64,000 nucleotides of DNA, taken from positions 372,001 to 436,000 of the forward strand of contig CAKSLH010000001.1 of assembly GCA_934466515.1 (NCBI GenBank). Reading direction: 5' to 3'. This document shows positions 10,100 to 18,580 of the stretch, piece by piece. The notes beneath the pieces are model-generated. The model saw only the letters and a program-made list of their open reading frames with translations. It was not told the DNA's origin and did no database searches. The translations under genes and the position numbers were made by a program. Numbering within the stretch: the stretch's first letter is position 1; each line of letters starts with the position of its first letter. The DNA comes from an uncultured Eubacteriales bacterium (lineage in GTDB: Bacteria > Bacillota > Clostridia > Oscillospirales > Acutalibacteraceae).

Positions 10100-11020
10100 T
10101 TAAAATACTTTGTTTTCGGGACTTATCTTCTTAACTATCTGATTAGAGATAATTATAAGCACCAGTCCTACAACAGTCTGGAAAAGTCCGACAGCCGCCG
10201 CCTGTTCAAGCTTACCCGAAACAAGTCCGCGGTAAGTGTAGGTCTCTATGACGTCCGTGACCTTATACAGCGCTCCGCTGTCCTTTGTAAGCGAATAGAA
10301 AAATCCCATTCCGTTATTTAAGGCTTTACCCATCTGCATTACAAGCACCATACAGATCATCGGCTTAAGCTCGGGAACCTCTATGTACCATATTCTTTTA
10401 AGCTTGCCGCAGCCGTCAAGGCTCGCCGCCTCAAAAAGTCCGGGGTCGATTGCAAGAAGAGCCGAATAGAAATAGAGACTTCCCATTCCCGCGTTGCACC
10501 AGAAATGAATAAATACGAGGATAAATCGCCAGTATTTCGGCTCATTATAAAAGTCAATCGTATTAAGGCCGGCATTCCGCAGGAAATTATTGATAATTCC
10601 GCTGTCGCCGTTGTTGATAAGCATATAAAGGATATAAGATATAACAACTATCGAAACAAAATTCGGGACCATCATAACCGTCTGATAAGAACGGTTTAAA
10701 AACTTGTTGTTTACTTCATAAAGCAGAATCGCAAAAACAATTCCCGCAAGAAGCGAAGTAACAAGCATGAAAGCAAGCGAATAAAAAAGCGAGTTTGTTA
10801 TCGTTGTTTTAAAGTCTACCGATTTAAAGTAGAATTTAAAATTTTCAAACCCTACCCAAGAGCTGCCCCAAATGCCCTTGGTGTATTCATATTTTTTGAA
10901 TGCCAAGACAATTCCGTAAAGCGGAACATCATGGAATAATATATTGTAAACCATCGCCGGAATGCAAAGCAGGAAATAGGGAATGCTCTTTTTCCAGCGC
11001 TGTTTTGTTTTTAAGCTCAT
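10100..11020 (-). CDS. ABC sugar permease, LplB type
   Basis: 306 aa with six membrane helices. It opens with a basic stretch and a first helix SIPYFLLCIPAMVYNILF, then the LplB-like VPLYGIVLAFKKYEY and GIWGSSWVGFENFKFYF segments. The EAA-type loop is FEAASLDGCGKLKRIWYIEVPEL. It pairs with the YtcP-type permease 3 bp downstream. This family, with large solute-binding lipoproteins, commonly imports plant-cell-wall or host-glycan oligosaccharides (including pectin fragments) in Firmicutes. The exact substrate is not shown here. It follows the GLUG-repeat membrane protein by 19 bp. Confidence 0.92.
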   Translation of the reverse strand: MSLKTKQRWKKSIPYFLLCIPAMVYNILFHDVPLYGIVLAFKKYEYTKGIWGSSWVGFENFKFYFKSVDFKTTITNSLFYSLAFMLVTSLLAGIVFAILLYEVNNKFLNRSYQTVMMVPNFVSIVVISYILYMLINNGDSGIINNFLRNAGLNTIDFYNEPKYWRFILVFIHFWCNAGMGSLYFYSALLAIDPGLFEAASLDGCGKLKRIWYIEVPELKPMICMVLVMQMGKALNNGMGFFYSLTKDSGALYKVTDVIETYTYRGLVSGKLEQAAAVGLFQTVVGLVLIIISNQIVKKISPENKVF

Positions 11021-11039
11021 ATTCTTCCTCCGCAGAGTG

Positions 11040-12728
11040 TCAGTTTTGATCTATGTTTGTGATATCAATTATTTCAGGATTGTTTTCTGTTTCGGCTCCT
11101 GCCGAAGCAGCCTTTGCTTTAAACTTGTGAACAGTGATAAAGGACATAACAACTATTGTTATGCTTCCCGCAAGACACAAGCCCATTATGCAAAGTAAAA
11201 CTATTACGAGTATTTTTTCCGAACCTGTCATTTTGCCTGATTTGTCATAAACGACGGTTTCGATTTTGTTTTTTGCGTTGTTGTCGGAACCGGTTTTGGT
11301 TGTGCCGTTTTCGGTTGTGTCGGTATTATCGGTATCACCGGCAGAAGTGCCTGCATTGTTTCCGGCAGTTCCTGCATTATTTGAACCGGTTGTCTTTGCC
11401 GTACCGTAAGACTGACCTACCGCATAGCGGTTTATATCAGGGATTATAACAACATTTTTAAGCTGAGGATATCCTGTTCCGTTAACGGTCCATTTATCCG
11501 CAAGCTTTGAAAAAGCGCTGTTTATTGTCGCCTTGTCAGCGGCGCTGAAGCAATCCTGGAAAGGATACTTTCCGTTTGCCGAAGGCTCAACAGACATGTA
11601 GCAGTTGGTTTTGTCTCCCCTCTTAAGGGTAGCGGGTGCGGTTTTCTCGCAGCAGCCCATTAAGGTGTAGGCATTTGTAAGTACATTCTTAGTTGTTCCG
11701 ACGGTTGTTCTTTCTTCTTCTCCGATAACAGAGAATGTGAGACAATCGGCATTTACATAGCCCGAAGTATAAACATTGCTTACTTTGCAGATTTTTTCTA
11801 CCGAGCCGATAAGTCCGCCCGTTCCGCAGTATCCGCCGAGAACTGTACCCTGTGCAAAACAGCTGTCAACATTCGATGCCTTGATTTCATTCTTTACGCC
11901 GAAGTACTTATTCCAGTCGGCAGAGCTTGTATTAAGCGCTCCTAAAAGTCCGCCTGTACCCCACCAGCCGTTAACGGCAAGTGAAGCGTTTTCGGTGTTG
12001 ATATTGACAACCGCATAAGAATTTTTAATGGTTGAACCGCATGTTGCGTTTCCGATAAGTCCGCCGACATAGTTTGTCGAACCGTTTAATTTTCCGTATA
12101 CCGCGCAGTTTGTAACAGTGGTTTTAGCCACGGCGCCCGCAAGAATTCCTGCGCACATCTGGTCTGACGGGTTATTTACCGTTGCTCCCTTATATTTCTC
12201 CTGCATACTTCTGCCGCGGCATCTGTTATTGACGGTGGCTCCGGTTATAACAATATTGCTGAAAGACGCATTGTAACAAACTCCGAAAAGTCCTGCCTCC
12301 CAGCCCGAAGAGCCGTCCGCCTTGTAGTCCTTGTATCTGTAATCGTCTCCTGCGTCAATATTCGGAGGTGTTACCTTACAGGTTAGATTTTTAATTGCAT
12401 AAAGCGGAACATTTTCACTGCCTACATCACATGTAAAGCTTCCCGAAAAATAACCGCCCTTTGATTTCGCCCATGTTCCTATCGGCTTCCAATCAATCCC
12501 CGACAGATCAATTGTCGCGCCGAGCTTATAATGGGCTTTTAAATTTGCGGCGCTTGTGCCGATAGATTGCAGCTGAGCGGCGGTAGTAACAATATAAGGA
12601 TTGCTTTTTGTTCCGTTTCCGCCGCTGAAGGAAGCTGCAGAAACAGGAGCCTCAATTGCAAATGTCAGCATTGCAATAATTGTTGCAGCGGTGAAAACAG
12701 CTGATATTTTTTTGAATATTTTTTTCAT
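11040..12728 (-). CDS. Cell-surface GLUG-repeat beta-helix protein with C-terminal membrane anchor
   Basis: 562 aa. A signal peptide (1-31, ending VSAAS) is followed by NPYIVTTAAQLQSIGTSA, the usual opening of GLUG-type beta-helix surface proteins. Repeats of the form GGLIGNATCGSTIKNSYAV, GTGGLLGAL and GTGGLIGSVEKICKVSNVY follow (about residues 190-330). A Thr/Asn/Gly-rich linker (about 435-490) leads to a transmembrane helix (about 500-525) and a charged cytoplasmic tail. It has no counterpart at the same place in the visible part of the right locus. The likely role is adhesion or substrate binding at the surface. A short RBS (AGGAG) lies upstream of the ATG at 12728. Confidence 0.82.
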   Translation of the reverse strand: MKKIFKKISAVFTAATIIAMLTFAIEAPVSAASFSGGNGTKSNPYIVTTAAQLQSIGTSAANLKAHYKLGATIDLSGIDWKPIGTWAKSKGGYFSGSFTCDVGSENVPLYAIKNLTCKVTPPNIDAGDDYRYKDYKADGSSGWEAGLFGVCYNASFSNIVITGATVNNRCRGRSMQEKYKGATVNNPSDQMCAGILAGAVAKTTVTNCAVYGKLNGSTNYVGGLIGNATCGSTIKNSYAVVNINTENASLAVNGWWGTGGLLGALNTSSADWNKYFGVKNEIKASNVDSCFAQGTVLGGYCGTGGLIGSVEKICKVSNVYTSGYVNADCLTFSVIGEEERTTVGTTKNVLTNAYTLMGCCEKTAPATLKRGDKTNCYMSVEPSANGKYPFQDCFSAADKATINSAFSKLADKWTVNGTGYPQLKNVVIIPDINRYAVGQSYGTAKTTGSNNAGTAGNNAGTSAGDTDNTDTTENGTTKTGSDNNAKNKIETVVYDKSGKMTGSEKILVIVLLCIMGLCLAGSITIVVMSFITVHKFKAKAASAGAETENNPEIIDITNIDQN

Positions 12729-12761
12729 ATTAAACTCCTGTAAAAAAATTTGGGTTTACAC

Positions 12762-12825
12762 TTCTTCTCCCCTTTAATAAGAGGAGAAGAAAGCTTATTT
12801 CTTTTAACCCCAAAAAGGGGTTAAA
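12762..12825 (-). promoter_or_regulatory. Two intercistronic hairpins between small-protein gene and GLUG gene
   Basis: Two perfect short inverted repeats sit in the gap between the 46-aa gene and the 562-aa gene: TTTAACCCC/GGGGTTAAA (12803-12811 with 12817-12825, loop of five) and TTCTTCTCC/GGAGAAGAA (12762-12770 with 12783-12791). Neither is followed by a convincing T-run on the minus strand, so they look more like mRNA stabilising or processing elements, or a partial terminator, than a full stop. They could set different levels for the upstream and downstream halves of the operon. Confidence 0.5.
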
Positions 12826-12837
12826 CAATTTAACCGA

Positions 12838-12978
12838 TTAACCGGCGATTTCTCCTCCGGCGTTTTCCAGATCAATATTGAATTCTTCGACACCGCTCAT
12901 ATCAACGACATAAGCGATATTCTCATCGAGTCTGAAATCAATTGTTTTTACATCGGGTTTAAGATAAGTTCTTTTCAT
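12838..12978 (-). CDS. 46-aa small protein, K-x-Y-x-K-P type
   Basis: A short frame opens with an ATG at 12976-12978 after a good RBS (GGGAGGAAG, about 7 bp spacing) and ends in TAA at 12838. It begins MKRTYLKPDVKTIDFRL, then an acidic tail ending GGEIAG. It has no signal peptide. It follows the 735-aa secreted protein gene by 19 bp. The right-hand locus has a 40-aa gene beginning MKEYKKPILTVTD at the equivalent position, right after its large secreted protein, which makes chance unlikely. From memory the start resembles a loose group of short gut-bacterial proteins beginning MKK.Y.KP. Function is unknown. It could be a regulator, a chaperone-like peptide or a modified peptide precursor, but no modifying enzyme is nearby. 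Confidence 0.65.
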   Translation of the reverse strand: MKRTYLKPDVKTIDFRLDENIAYVVDMSGVEEFNIDLENAGGEIAG

Positions 12979-12997
12979 ATATATCTTCCTCCCTAAA

Positions 12998-15205
12998 TTA
13001 CCGCTGAACGCCATAATAGAAAATATTTCTTATGGCAGTTTTTGCTTCTGTTGTCTCTGAGCTAAGATAGTCCTTAAGCTGTTTTAATGTATAGCTTGTT
13101 GAGCCGTTATTAGTATTAGCCTTGTTAACCAAATCGGTAAGCTGTTCGTCGGACTGATACTGCGCATTGTTATTGATAATGGATTTCATAAGTCCGAAAA
13201 CAGATTTGCTAGCCAATCCGTCTTTGATAATTTCGCCGCTTGTTACGCCGTTTTTCTCATAGTGAGAATTGTTTCCTGCCCATGAAAGATCATAGCTCAC
13301 AGCGCCCGACTTATTGGTTATCTTGTAAGCGATGAAGGGGAGCATATTTGTCTTTGTGCCGATATATTTATCGGTTGCGGAGCTTGTAATGGTTAATGAA
13401 AATTCAGACTCAACTTTATCTGTTGTTCCCAAAGCCTTCATTCCGTCTTTAAAGAGATTATTAACATATTCTTCATTGCCGGTTACAGCATATCCGTATA
13501 CACATTTTGAACTGCTTGTTTTCTCAACACGATCTATAAGAGCGGCGGATGTTACGCTTTCGCCCTTAACAAGCGCTGCGCCGTAGCCGATAATTTCGCG
13601 CTTTTCGGTTATAGGAGTAGCGGCAGATGCGGCAGCAGACTCACCGAGTTCAAACATATTCTGATTAAAATCTCTGTAAAGTGATTTTACGCCGTACTGA
13701 TACGCAGTATCTTTTCCCTTATCGGCAATATTGAAGGAATACTTAATAGTCTGCTTATCTGCACCATCGCTAGTAACAGGGAGAGTAGCACCGCCGTTAA
13801 CGCAGTCGCCGATAGGCTCATAGCCTACCGTTACATCTGAGAAAAGCACCGAACGGACAGAACCCACGAATTGTGGATTCCCTCCGCATGTCGCGTAAGC
13901 GGACAGGCCTAAGAACGGCTTTAAAACCAAATGTGCCTTATCGGAAGCAATATTTCCATTGCTGACATTTGTGGTTAATCCCATAGCTTTATCAAGAGAA
14001 ACAGTGTATGTAAGCTTAGCAATATTACCTTCAGAAGTTTTAAACTTAACAGTCAATTCGGCATAAGGCGAATAGGTTAAAGCATAGCTTGTTTTGTTAA
14101 CTGTATAGGATTCCTGCTTATAATAAATCTTATAATCAACAAAATTATCGACATTTAAAATAGAGCTTTCTGCATTGAACTGTGATAAAACTTCATCTTT
14201 AGTAAGTTTCCCGCTGTAAGAAACAACAGGGTTGTAGGTTGAAGTGACATCGACGGTTACTGTTCTGGCGTCCGGCGTCATATTATTCATACTATTATTG
14301 TTAGTAGTATGTATGGTATAAAGATATTTTTCGCCGTCAGAAACATCATAAGGAGTACCCATGGTTTTAACATCTCCTGCATGATTTCCGCCGTTTCTTA
14401 CAGAAGTTATTTTTAATACAGGAGTTCCGGTTTCAGACTTTTCAACATATAACTGAAAGCCTAAAATATTCTTTGTGTTATTTCCACCTGCATAAGAACC
14501 GCTGGTATGGGTTGCATAGAAAATAACCGGCTTATTATCAATTGTACTGTCAGTTCTTTGAGCCGAAGCTTCAAGAGAACCCTTAACAATATTATTAAGA
14601 GCCGAAACAGAGCCTGACATATAAACAGGATTGTACTCGGTGCCGTTATTGCTATAGGAATCCATAGCTACTATCGGGCTGTTACCGTTGCTGCCCCACT
14701 GATTTTGTCCGGCGGTAGTTCCGACTTTATATTTATTACCGTAAGACCTTCCGCCGATGCCTAAATACTCTTTTGCTGAATCAGCTGAATAAATATCCGC
14801 ATTTGTATGATTAGTGGTATTATTTCCGGTATACTCAAGTGCAGACTCGTCGCTGCCGACAATCAAGGGATAAGCCTCAGCTAAGTTTCCTATAGTTCCG
14901 TCTTTAGCGTAACTTGTCTTTGCAGCAGCAATATTCTGCTGGGGTACACCGTTTTGAACAACCGCGATTTTCTTATCTGTATCATTATAGAAATTCGGGA
15001 TTGTTGCGGTCTGCTCACCGTATGTAAGAGCATAGCCGTTTGCGGTATAATCGCTCCATGCAATATTTTTGGTTACAGCGCTGTCTGTCACGGTGACTAC
15101 GCCGCTTGTATTATTCGTTTCTGCTGACGCCTGCGGCAAAGAAGAAACGGTTGCAATCAAGCCTAAAGCGAGTGCCGCCGATAAAACTTTTTTCAAATTT
15201 TTCAT
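12998..15205 (-). CDS. Large secreted protein of unknown function (735 aa)
   Basis: The signal peptide (1-28, ending QASAE) is clear. The rest is rich in Asn, Thr, Ser, Gly and Tyr, with beta-strand-like stretches and no catalytic motif I recognise. The region around residues 170-470 has alternating strands resembling LamG-like folds. The C-terminal third, with ITEKREIIGYGAALVKG, DRVEKTSSSK and FIAYKITNKSG, resembles the C-terminal part of the 942-aa protein of the right locus in layout (a strand-rich domain on the surface properties of the protein). It is followed by the 46-aa gene and preceded by the heparinase-like lyase 12 bp upstream. It is probably an exported binding or matrix protein. 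Confidence 0.75.
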   Translation of the reverse strand: MKNLKKVLSAALALGLIATVSSLPQASAETNNTSGVVTVTDSAVTKNIAWSDYTANGYALTYGEQTATIPNFYNDTDKKIAVVQNGVPQQNIAAAKTSYAKDGTIGNLAEAYPLIVGSDESALEYTGNNTTNHTNADIYSADSAKEYLGIGGRSYGNKYKVGTTAGQNQWGSNGNSPIVAMDSYSNNGTEYNPVYMSGSVSALNNIVKGSLEASAQRTDSTIDNKPVIFYATHTSGSYAGGNNTKNILGFQLYVEKSETGTPVLKITSVRNGGNHAGDVKTMGTPYDVSDGEKYLYTIHTTNNNSMNNMTPDARTVTVDVTSTYNPVVSYSGKLTKDEVLSQFNAESSILNVDNFVDYKIYYKQESYTVNKTSYALTYSPYAELTVKFKTSEGNIAKLTYTVSLDKAMGLTTNVSNGNIASDKAHLVLKPFLGLSAYATCGGNPQFVGSVRSVLFSDVTVGYEPIGDCVNGGATLPVTSDGADKQTIKYSFNIADKGKDTAYQYGVKSLYRDFNQNMFELGESAAASAATPITEKREIIGYGAALVKGESVTSAALIDRVEKTSSSKCVYGYAVTGNEEYVNNLFKDGMKALGTTDKVESEFSLTITSSATDKYIGTKTNMLPFIAYKITNKSGAVSYDLSWAGNNSHYEKNGVTSGEIIKDGLASKSVFGLMKSIINNNAQYQSDEQLTDLVNKANTNNGSTSYTLKQLKDYLSSETTEAKTAIRNIFYYGVQR

Positions 15206-15217
15206 TGCTTCATAGCC

Positions 15218-17482
15218 TCATTTCTTAAAAATTTTTAAATTTGTTTTTATATTAAAAGATTTCGCTTCATCGAGCACAAAGCATATTTGATTTACATTTA
15301 CGCCTTTATACTCTCCGATAAGACCGATTTTTATTTGAACCTCGCTTTCGCTTTCAAAGCTTAAAAGCAAATGCAAGCCGCCGTTTTTGATAAGAACGCC
15401 GTTTTCTGTTATTTGCGCGTCTCCGAGGCAGTTAAATCTTTGTTCTGCCCTGCGGGCTTTAAAAAGCTCCGCTGTATCGGTGACGGTTACGCTACAGGGT
15501 GAATCTGACCAAACTTCACGCGTAAGCTTTTTAAACAGGTTCTTATCATAAACGCCCTCAAGCTCGGTTTTATAGGCAAATACTCCTTTTTTAAATTCCG
15601 ATTTTATTATTCTTCCTTCTCCGCCGCAAAGCTGTCTGTCGGGAATTTCATTCGGCTCATAATGAATGCCGAAGAGATTATGACATTTCTGCGAGTAATA
15701 AGGAAAAATAATTCTGCCGGAATCTATAAGCAGAGGTTTGCCGTCGGCCTCAAGCAAAATCTGTCCTTTATCGTCATGATAATGGGAAAAATATGTTTTA
15801 CCGGATGTTAAGTGCAGTCTTGTTCTTCCGATTTTTTCATCCGTTCGGTAGAGGGTTGTAAAACCGCCTATGGGGAAGTTATAAAATTCGTTTTCAATTC
15901 TTAAGTCCGTTTCATCGGGAAAACCGCACATTATAATAATCTCTATAAGAGAATCCTTTATATTGCCGTCATTCAAAAGCTTATTATAATAGGTTCTCCA
16001 AAGAGGATTATTTGTAACCTTATAGAAATACCATGCAATATGAGGTCGGTATCTGTCCTCAAAGCCGTCGTTTAAAGGGACTATATGGGTTGAGTCGCCC
16101 TCTGTCGAAAGCATTGAAAGCGCATAATCCGAAGCCTTGCCGAAAAGCTCATCAAAAAGCGAATAATGGGATATTTTAAAATGCTTTTCGAGCAGATAAG
16201 TTTGGATCACGGCATACATAAAGGTATAGTTCCAATACATCGGACCCTCTAAGGAGGAGCCGTCCGGCTCAATATAATTCCTCAGCATCTCGTTAAGATC
16301 GGAAGCGCAGTTTTCAAGCATTTTTTCATAGCCCTTATGCTCGTAAGTGAGACAAAGATAGCTTTCTGCCCTTGCGCTGTTAAACACAATTCCCTGATTG
16401 CATTTCTTTATGTAATCAAGATAACCGATATCATATTCCATTCTCGGCAGACCTTTTGTCGCAATCGCGGTTTTTATAAGGTTTTTGCCGTGCCAAGTAA
16501 GAACGGAGCCTGCAAAGGAATAAACTCTCGAAAGAATTCTTGCGGCATTCATTTCATAAAAGCATCTCGGGTGCCAAGTCGCGCCCGACATTCTGCAAAT
16601 TTCGCTCGGGCACCAAAACGGTGTAACAGCGACGCTCAGGGCTTTTCTGCAAGCTAAAAGAAGCATTTCCCTGTTTTTCTCAACAAGACCTACAAAGGCA
16701 AGGTCCTCAGCGCCTGCTAACAAAAACGGCTTATTCAAATCTCTTTGTCTGCGCCAATTATTATCGGGAGGAAGCAAATAGTCCTCAATAAGCTTTTCGG
16801 GCTCATCTTTTAAATGTTTCTCAGCACCGGTTTTAAGTTTATTGAAAATCTTATCAAAGGGCGGTTTTTTAACCTTTTCGCGGATAGCCTCAAGCTCTTC
16901 ATTATTAAAATAAGCGTCGGTCTGAACCGAAAAGCTGTTTTCATTATTAAAACAGCCCTGCCAATCGGGAGCGAATTCATATTTTCTTGTGTTTTCGAAG
17001 GCTTCTTCTTTTGTATTGCAAAGTCCGAGCCAAGAAAGAGAAGCAAATGCTTCCTGATTTTGTTCAGCTCCCGAAAGCTCAAGAATAAGCATTGAGACCT
17101 CATTGCCGTTTATCGGAAAATCATACTCTACTTTGTCGGTCAAAAGCTTTGTTCCGATTTCTTTAATTTCTCCGTCAACCTCGGCTGTGATTTTAAGCTT
17201 ACAGTTTTTATGATAAGAGCAATAAACCCTTAAAACATCATAGCCCGAAACCGAAAGCTCACATTTTCTGCTGAGCTTTAAAGAGGAGCCTTGATTTTCG
17301 GGAACGAAAACAATATCGAGCGCCGCCCAGTTCTGCGTGATTTTATAATCTGAGCAGTTTAGATTTTCGACCTTATAGTTTTCTTTAAAGGTTGAAAACT
17401 TCTTATGGTCGGAATATGACTCGCCGCCGTCAAAAAACGGTTCAAAAACACTCTCGTAACCGTTTATCGGTATACAGTTCAT
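15218..17482 (-). CDS. Cytoplasmic heparinase II/III-family polysaccharide lyase (754 aa)
   Basis: There is no signal peptide. The middle is an all-helical alpha/alpha-toroid (about residues 190-530, with WHPRCFYEMNAARIL and EPDGSSLEGPMYWNYTF). The C-terminal beta-sandwich carries the family block THLTSG..YFSHYHDDKGQILLEADGKPLLID (about 565-600), including the H-x-H-x-D motif. Family members cleave uronate-containing glycans by beta-elimination. Lacking an export signal, this one should act on imported oligosaccharides. The start at 17482 has AGGAG upstream and overlaps the isomerase gene by 41 bp, so the two are co-translated. A second, shorter family member (605 aa) is at 45.2-47.1 kb. Alternative substrates (heparin-like, alginate-like, exopolysaccharide) cannot be told apart by eye. 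Confidence 0.85.
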   Translation of the reverse strand: MNCIPINGYESVFEPFFDGGESYSDHKKFSTFKENYKVENLNCSDYKITQNWAALDIVFVPENQGSSLKLSRKCELSVSGYDVLRVYCSYHKNCKLKITAEVDGEIKEIGTKLLTDKVEYDFPINGNEVSMLILELSGAEQNQEAFASLSWLGLCNTKEEAFENTRKYEFAPDWQGCFNNENSFSVQTDAYFNNEELEAIREKVKKPPFDKIFNKLKTGAEKHLKDEPEKLIEDYLLPPDNNWRRQRDLNKPFLLAGAEDLAFVGLVEKNREMLLLACRKALSVAVTPFWCPSEICRMSGATWHPRCFYEMNAARILSRVYSFAGSVLTWHGKNLIKTAIATKGLPRMEYDIGYLDYIKKCNQGIVFNSARAESYLCLTYEHKGYEKMLENCASDLNEMLRNYIEPDGSSLEGPMYWNYTFMYAVIQTYLLEKHFKISHYSLFDELFGKASDYALSMLSTEGDSTHIVPLNDGFEDRYRPHIAWYFYKVTNNPLWRTYYNKLLNDGNIKDSLIEIIIMCGFPDETDLRIENEFYNFPIGGFTTLYRTDEKIGRTRLHLTSGKTYFSHYHDDKGQILLEADGKPLLIDSGRIIFPYYSQKCHNLFGIHYEPNEIPDRQLCGGEGRIIKSEFKKGVFAYKTELEGVYDKNLFKKLTREVWSDSPCSVTVTDTAELFKARRAEQRFNCLGDAQITENGVLIKNGGLHLLLSFESESEVQIKIGLIGEYKGVNVNQICFVLDEAKSFNIKTNLKIFKK

Positions 17483-18281
17483 CGGCTTCTCCTTTCTTTA
17501 TTATTTCGTCAAGCGCCGCAGCTGTTTGCGGCAGGGAGGAAAATTTATCGTCGTGCATAAATTCAAGCAATAGGCAATGGGAAGTTTCTTCAATTTCCTT
17601 TAAATAGGATTTCCATATTTCTATACCGTCCTCAAGAGGATATCTCTGAGTTTTATCCCAATTGAAAACATGAACATTTTCGATATATCTTTTAAGCTTT
17701 TTTATACTTTTAAGGTTATAATCGAGGCTTTTATACTGATTAGGCTGCCAGCAAAGCCTTAAATTCGGCTGATTTACGGCTTCAAAAAATTCAAGCGCCG
17801 CATTATAATCGTCGGTAAGAGTAAAGGGGTGGCATTCAAGCATAAGGACTATACCGCTTTTTTCGGCGACCTGAGCAAGCCTTGAGGTTTTTTTAACATA
17901 AGACTTCCATTCGCCGTCGGCAATAATCTTTTTTGAGGGCTTTCCCGGGGGCCAGATACGCATTTTATTTGTATGCAAAGCCTTTGCGGTTTCCATATAG
18001 CAGTTAAGCTCAGAAAGCCCGTCTCGGTCTATTCCGAAATATGTACCGTAGGAGCTGACAAAAAGACCCTTTTGCGCGGTTTTTTCAAAGACTTCCCTTG
18101 CATTTTCGAGGTTATTAAACGGGACATGCACATCCGAGCCCCATTCTATACATTGAAGGCCGCTTTCCGCCGCGCTTTCGACAATTTCCTCAGGTGTTTT
18201 ATCTCTGAAAGAAACCGAAACGACGCCCTTTTTAAAGCATGTATTTTCAGGCTCATTTTCGGTCTTTTTGACAATTTGCAC
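17442..18281 (-). CDS. Sugar phosphate isomerase/epimerase-like TIM barrel protein
   Basis: About 279 aa from a GTG at 18281. The frame stays open up to an ATG at 18341, but a putative -10 (18307-18312) lies in between, so I prefer the later start. Motifs of the xylose-isomerase-like TIM barrel are clear: SFRDKTPEEIVESA, CIEWGSDVHVPF, MLECHPFTLTDDY, WQPNQYKS, LLLEFMHDDK. The conserved Glu, His and Asp would bind a divalent metal. A close paralogue is at 44.5-45.3 kb, also near a heparinase-like lyase. It is the first gene of the left operon and overlaps the lyase by 41 bp, so it probably isomerises the sugar released by that lyase. Confidence 0.85.
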   Translation of the reverse strand: MQIVKKTENEPENTCFKKGVVSVSFRDKTPEEIVESAAESGLQCIEWGSDVHVPFNNLENAREVFEKTAQKGLFVSSYGTYFGIDRDGLSELNCYMETAKALHTNKMRIWPPGKPSKKIIADGEWKSYVKKTSRLAQVAEKSGIVLMLECHPFTLTDDYNAALEFFEAVNQPNLRLCWQPNQYKSLDYNLKSIKKLKRYIENVHVFNWDKTQRYPLEDGIEIWKSYLKEIEETSHCLLLEFMHDDKFSSLPQTAAALDEIIKKGEADELYTDKRLRECF

Positions 18282-18306
18282 ATTATACACCCCATTTTCT
18301 ATAATT

Positions 18307-18380
18307 ATTATAAACAAAATAGTATGATTTTTTAATATCAAAAATTGACCGTTTTCATCATTTTCTTATCAAAAATTAAC
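18307..18380 (-). promoter_or_regulatory. Putative AraC-activated promoter of the left glycan operon
   Basis: On the minus strand there is a TATAAT (-10, 18307-18312), a 17-bp spacer, and a poor -35 TTAAAA (18330-18335). Directly touching it is the first of two direct repeats, read on the plus strand as TATCAAAAATTGAC (18336-18349) and TATCAAAAATTAAC (18367-18380), 31 bp apart. A half-site touching a weak -35 is the usual geometry of AraC/XylS activators. The divergent araC-type gene 200 bp away is the obvious regulator. Confidence 0.55.
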
Positions 18381-18513
18381 ATCTACCCCTCCCCGCAGAA
18401 TTTTTTTAGAAGAAAATTCCAATTGTAACATTTCACAATTTTATTCAACTATTTCAAAATTCAAAAAACATTATAGCCTAATTTGAGTCAAAAAAGGCAA
18501 AAAGGTATAATTT

Positions 18514-18548
18514 TACGGCTTGACAGTTCGCCAAGCCGTAAATATAAT
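18514..18548 (+). promoter_or_regulatory. araC-type gene promoter overlapped by a palindromic operator
   Basis: TTGACA (18520-18525), a 17-bp spacer and TATAAT (18543-18548) make a consensus sigma-A promoter for the gene starting at 18581. A perfect inverted repeat, TACGGCTTG (18514-18522) and CAAGCCGTA (18532-18540), spans the -35 and the spacer. A protein bound there would block the promoter, so this is a likely repressor or autoregulation site. Confidence 0.7.
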
Positions 18549-18580
18549 ATATTTATGATTTTTTGAAAGGACCTTGCTTT

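Noticed and set aside
18282..18341. Start of the isomerase at the ATG at 18341
   Set aside because: The extra 20 residues (poly-Ile) are not in the paralogue and would cover a good -10 element. Not fully excluded.
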